Assembly (NCBI RefSeq): GCF_007992075.1 | Contig: NZ_BJZO01000022.1 | Location: forward strand, 1-51,459 | Source of the DNA: Pararhodospirillum oryzae | GTDB lineage: Bacteria > Pseudomonadota > Alphaproteobacteria > Rhodospirillales > Rhodospirillaceae | Direction: 5' to 3' | DNA length: 51,459 nucleotides | Shown here: piece by piece, positions 49,051-51,459 of the stretch | How positions within the stretch are numbered: the stretch's first letter is position 1 | How the letters are laid out: every line of letters begins with the position of its first letter | Notes under the pieces: generated by a model | Told to the model about the DNA's origin: nothing | The model's database searches: none | What the model saw: the letters and a program-made list of their open reading frames with translations, nothing else | Program-made: the position numbers and the translations under genes

Positions 49051-49770
49051 TTATCCCGGGAACAGCTGGTAGCCCTTGCCGCGCACGGTGCGCAGGTGGC
49101 GGGGCGCGCGGGGGTCGTCCTCGATCTTCTTGCGCAGCCGGGTGACCTGGACATCGATGGCGCGGGGATTGCCCTCGACTCCGGTCAAGGTGGCGAGATC
49201 CTCGCGGCTGATGGCCTCGCCCGCGCGCTCGGCCAGCACGCCCAGCAAGGCCAGCTCGGCCGTGGTCAGGTGCACGGGCTGGTCCTCGCGGCGCAGCTCC
49301 TGGCGGTCGGGGTCGAAGACGCAAGCGCCCAGGGCGATGGGCCCCGGCCCCGGAGCGACGGGAAGGGCCGGTGGCGGTTCCTGGACCCGGCGCAAAATGC
49401 CCCGCACGCGCAACACCAGCTCGCGCGGGTCGAAGGGCTTGGCCAGATAGTCGTCCGCCCCGCTTTCAAGCCCGCGCACCCGGTCGTCCACCTCGCCCCG
49501 CGCGGTCAGCAGCAAAATGGGAACGGTGGAGCTTTCCCGCAGCCAGCGGGTCAACGAAAGACCGTCCTCGCCGGGCATCATGACGTCGACCACCAGCAGG
49601 TCGAATTGCAAGGCGCCCAGGTGACGGCGCGCCTCGGCGGCATCGGCGGCGGTGGTCACCACGAAGCCGCGCTCCCCCAGGAACCGACGTAGCAGGTTCA
49701 AAATGCGGGCGTCATCGTCCACCAGCAAAAGGTGCGGGGGCGGTCCCTCGGTCAGGACGGGTTCGCTCAC
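49051..49770 (-). CDS. petR: OmpR-family response regulator (PetR-like)
   Basis: 239 residues. Receiver domain with acidic DDD (18-20), phospho-acceptor Asp62 (VVDVMMPGEDG) and Lys111, then a C-terminal winged helix with TRLRKKIEDDPRAPRHLRTVRGKGY. Overlaps the MarR gene by 4 bp. In purple bacteria a MarR protein (PetP) and OmpR-type regulator (PetR) form an operon of this order; the symbol rests on that synteny and is not certain. Confidence 0.82.
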   Translation of the reverse strand: MSEPVLTEGPPPHLLLVDDDARILNLLRRFLGERGFVVTTAADAAEARRHLGALQFDLLVVDVMMPGEDGLSLTRWLRESSTVPILLLTARGEVDDRVRGLESGADDYLAKPFDPRELVLRVRGILRRVQEPPPALPVAPGPGPIALGACVFDPDRQELRREDQPVHLTTAELALLGVLAERAGEAISREDLATLTGVEGNPRAIDVQVTRLRKKIEDDPRAPRHLRTVRGKGYQLFPG

Positions 49771-50291
49771 CGCCCATCCCCGGACGACCGGCCAGGCGGG
49801 CGGTGTCCGCCGGCGGGCAGGAAGCGTTCGCGCGCCGCGCCGTCGATCATGCCCAGCATGACCTTGCGAAAGCCCTCCACCGCCTCGGCGCCCGCCTCGC
49901 GGTAGGCGCGCGCGAAGCGCCGGCGCTGGGCCTCGGTCAGCTGGCGTTCCATTTCAACGCCCTTTTCCGTGAGTTCCAGCAAACGCTGGCGACCGTCGCG
50001 CAAGCCCCTGTGCTGCATGATGAACCCGTCGTTGACCAGCTGCGAGAGCACCCGCGAAAGACTCTGCTTGGTGATCCCCAGGATCCCGAGAAGGTCGCTC
50101 ACGCTGATGCGCGGGTGGCGCCCGACAAAATAGATCACCCGGTGGTGGGCGCGCCCGAATTTATGGCGGGCCAGCATGGCGTCCGCTTCGCTGGTAAAAT
50201 CGCGATAGGCGAAGTATAGCATCTCTATGCCCTGACGCAGCTCCTCCTCACGCAGGAACAAAGGGTTGGGTCCGCTCTTGACCTCTTTCAT
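49767..50291 (-). CDS. petP: MarR-family regulator (PetP-like)
   Basis: 174 residues. Winged helix of the MarR type: GRAHHRVIYFVGRHPRISVSDLLGILGITKQSLSRVLSQLVNDGFI, followed by RQRLLELTEKG. PetP/LdtR-type proteins head two-component operons in Alphaproteobacteria. ATGA-type overlap with the response regulator downstream. Divergent from ilvE. Confidence 0.82.
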   Translation of the reverse strand: MKEVKSGPNPLFLREEELRQGIEMLYFAYRDFTSEADAMLARHKFGRAHHRVIYFVGRHPRISVSDLLGILGITKQSLSRVLSQLVNDGFIMQHRGLRDGRQRLLELTEKGVEMERQLTEAQRRRFARAYREAGAEAVEGFRKVMLGMIDGAARERFLPAGGHRPPGRSSGDGR

Positions 50292-50349
50292 CGCCGGATC
50301 CCCCGCGAGACCGGCATGGAGGACATGTCTGCCATATGGGTCAGCCTTG

Positions 50350-50378
50350 TTGACATAGTTCGGGGAAGGATGTTACGT
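50350..50378 (+). promoter_or_regulatory. Likely ilvE promoter
   Basis: -35 TTGACA (50350-50355), 17 nt spacer, -10-like TTACGT (50373-50378), within the 186 bp between the divergent MarR and ilvE genes. Confidence 0.5.
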
Positions 50379-50477
50379 TTCCTGTCGTCGTCAAGAAACA
50401 AAACCACACTCCCCGGCGACGGTTCCCCTGCAAGGGCCGCCTGCAATACTCTTCCATCGTAGGAAAGGTCGGTTCCC

Positions 50478-51353
50478 ATGTCTCTTATTCCGTTCGACGA
50501 CCGCGACGGTTTCATCTGGTTCAATGGCACCTTGGTTCCGTGGCGCGAAGCGAAAGTGCATGTCCTGACCCATGGGCTGCATTACGGAAGCGGTGTGTTC
50601 GAAGGCGAACGGGTTTACAACGGCAAGGTGTTCAAGCTGACCGAGCACAGCGAGCGGCTGCGCTATTCCGGTCAGGTCCTGGGCTTCGAGGTTCCCTATT
50701 CGACCGAGGAATTGAACGACGCCACGAAGAAGGTGCTGGAAGCCAACGGCATTGTCGATGGCTATGTGCGTCCGGTCGCGTGGCGCGGTAGCGAGGTGAT
50801 GGGCGTCGCGGCGCAGCAGAGCAAGATCAACGTCGCAATCGCCTGTTGGGTGTGGCCCAGCTACTTCTCGCCGGAAGCGAAGATGAAGGGGATTCGGCTG
50901 TGCATGGCCCCGTGGCGGCGTCCAGCGCCCGATACCGCGCCCTGCCACGCCAAGGCGAGCGGCCTTTACATGATCTGTACCCTATCGAAGCACAAGGCCG
51001 AGCAGGACGGGTATCACGATGCCGTGATGCTGGACTATCGGGGCCGTCTCGCCGAGGCCACCGGGGCCAACATGTTCCTGGTGATGAACGGCAAGATCCA
51101 CACGCCGACGCCTGATTGCTTCCTGGATGGCATCACCCGGCAAACGGTCATCGGTCTGGCCCGCCGGCGCGGCCTTGAAGTCATCGAGCGGCCGATCATG
51201 CCGGCCGAGCTGGCCAATGCCCAGGAAGTGTTCCTGACCGGCACGGCGGCCGAGATCACCCCGGTGGGCTCGATTGCCGACTACACCTTTACCCCGGGCG
51301 AGGTGACCCGCGCCTTGATCCAGGATTATGACGCCGAGACGAAGAACGCCTGA
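50478..51353 (+). CDS. ilvE: Branched-chain amino acid aminotransferase
   Basis: 291-residue class IV PLP aminotransferase. It transfers the amino group between glutamate and the 2-oxo acids of valine, leucine and isoleucine. FEGERVYNGKVFKLTEHSERL, the PLP lysine Lys159 (CHAKASGLYM), LAEATGANMFLV and FLTGTAAEITPV are diagnostic. GGAAAGG lies about 11 nt before the ATG. Monocistronic, followed by a strong terminator. Confidence 0.95.
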   Translation: MSLIPFDDRDGFIWFNGTLVPWREAKVHVLTHGLHYGSGVFEGERVYNGKVFKLTEHSERLRYSGQVLGFEVPYSTEELNDATKKVLEANGIVDGYVRPVAWRGSEVMGVAAQQSKINVAIACWVWPSYFSPEAKMKGIRLCMAPWRRPAPDTAPCHAKASGLYMICTLSKHKAEQDGYHDAVMLDYRGRLAEATGANMFLVMNGKIHTPTPDCFLDGITRQTVIGLARRRGLEVIERPIMPAELANAQEVFLTGTAAEITPVGSIADYTFTPGEVTRALIQDYDAETKNA

Positions 51354-51383
51354 TCCGCTTCTTCTCCCTCGTTTTTTCTGACC

Positions 51384-51427
51384 AAAGGGGGTGGACCCGG
51401 CACGCCGGGCCTGCCCCTTTTTTTGTC
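51384..51427 (+). terminator. Intrinsic terminator after ilvE
   Basis: AAAGGGG...CCCCTTTTTTT with an inner CCGGC/GCCGG pairing (about 51397-51408), ending in seven T residues. Confidence 0.88.
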
Positions 51428-51459
51428 CGTTCGGGAAAATTGGCGTGTGATACCAACGG

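Overview
The window is GC-rich, densely coded DNA that looks like the chromosome of a photosynthetic or facultatively autotrophic alphaproteobacterium of the Rhodospirillaceae (Rhodospirillum/Pararhodospirillum-like). The basis is a Calvin-cycle gene block under a CbbR-type regulator, a large NifJ pyruvate:ferredoxin oxidoreductase, a circularly permuted two-piece tmRNA next to an alphaproteobacterial SspB, a PetP/PetR-like regulator pair and alphaproteobacterial REP palindromes. The species is inferred, not proven.

Layout. 0.3-2.7 kb: tsaE-amgK-murU operon (minus). 2.9-7.8 kb: cbbT-cbbP-cbbF-cbbE (minus), divergent from cbbR at 8.0 kb across a region with two LysR-type palindromes. 9.4-13.0 kb: nifJ with a strong terminator. 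13.1-14.9 kb: a LysR regulator divergent from a TauE/SafE transporter. 15.0-20.8 kb: trmFO, a secreted nuclease, a stand-alone TerF-like VWA protein and small genes, interspersed with two families of about 100 bp palindromic repeats. 20.7-23.7 kb: class I fumarase, sspB and ssrA (tmRNA).

23.7-30.1 kb: a type II-C CRISPR-Cas locus. I predict a tracrRNA on the minus strand upstream of cas9. Next come cas9 (1165 aa, catalytic residues visible), an unrecognised 58-codon gene overlapping the cas9 stop by ATGA, cas1 broken by two repeat insertions, an intact cas2, and a 4-repeat/3-spacer array. The array ends abruptly at a defective IS630 relic. The locus looks frozen: interference parts are intact, but adaptation is broken and the array truncated. 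Spacer 1 reads as the 3' end of a tRNA-Pro gene.

30.6-44.5 kb: a 13.8 kb element in tRNA-Lys(UUU), bounded by 47 bp direct repeats and integrase arm-type repeats. It carries an integrase, an AlpA-like regulator, a primase-helicase, terminase subunits, portal, a protease-capsid fusion, a gpW-like connector and a DUF2190 protein. It has no recognisable tail or lysis genes. This gene set matches a capsid-forming phage satellite (cf-PICI-like) rather than a prophage, here with a lambda/GpA-type packaging module. It is the strongest candidate for a little-described system in the window.

44.7-51.4 kb: chromosomal genes again: an aldo/keto reductase, two GT25 glycosyltransferases, a histidine kinase/OmpR regulator/MarR operon and ilvE.
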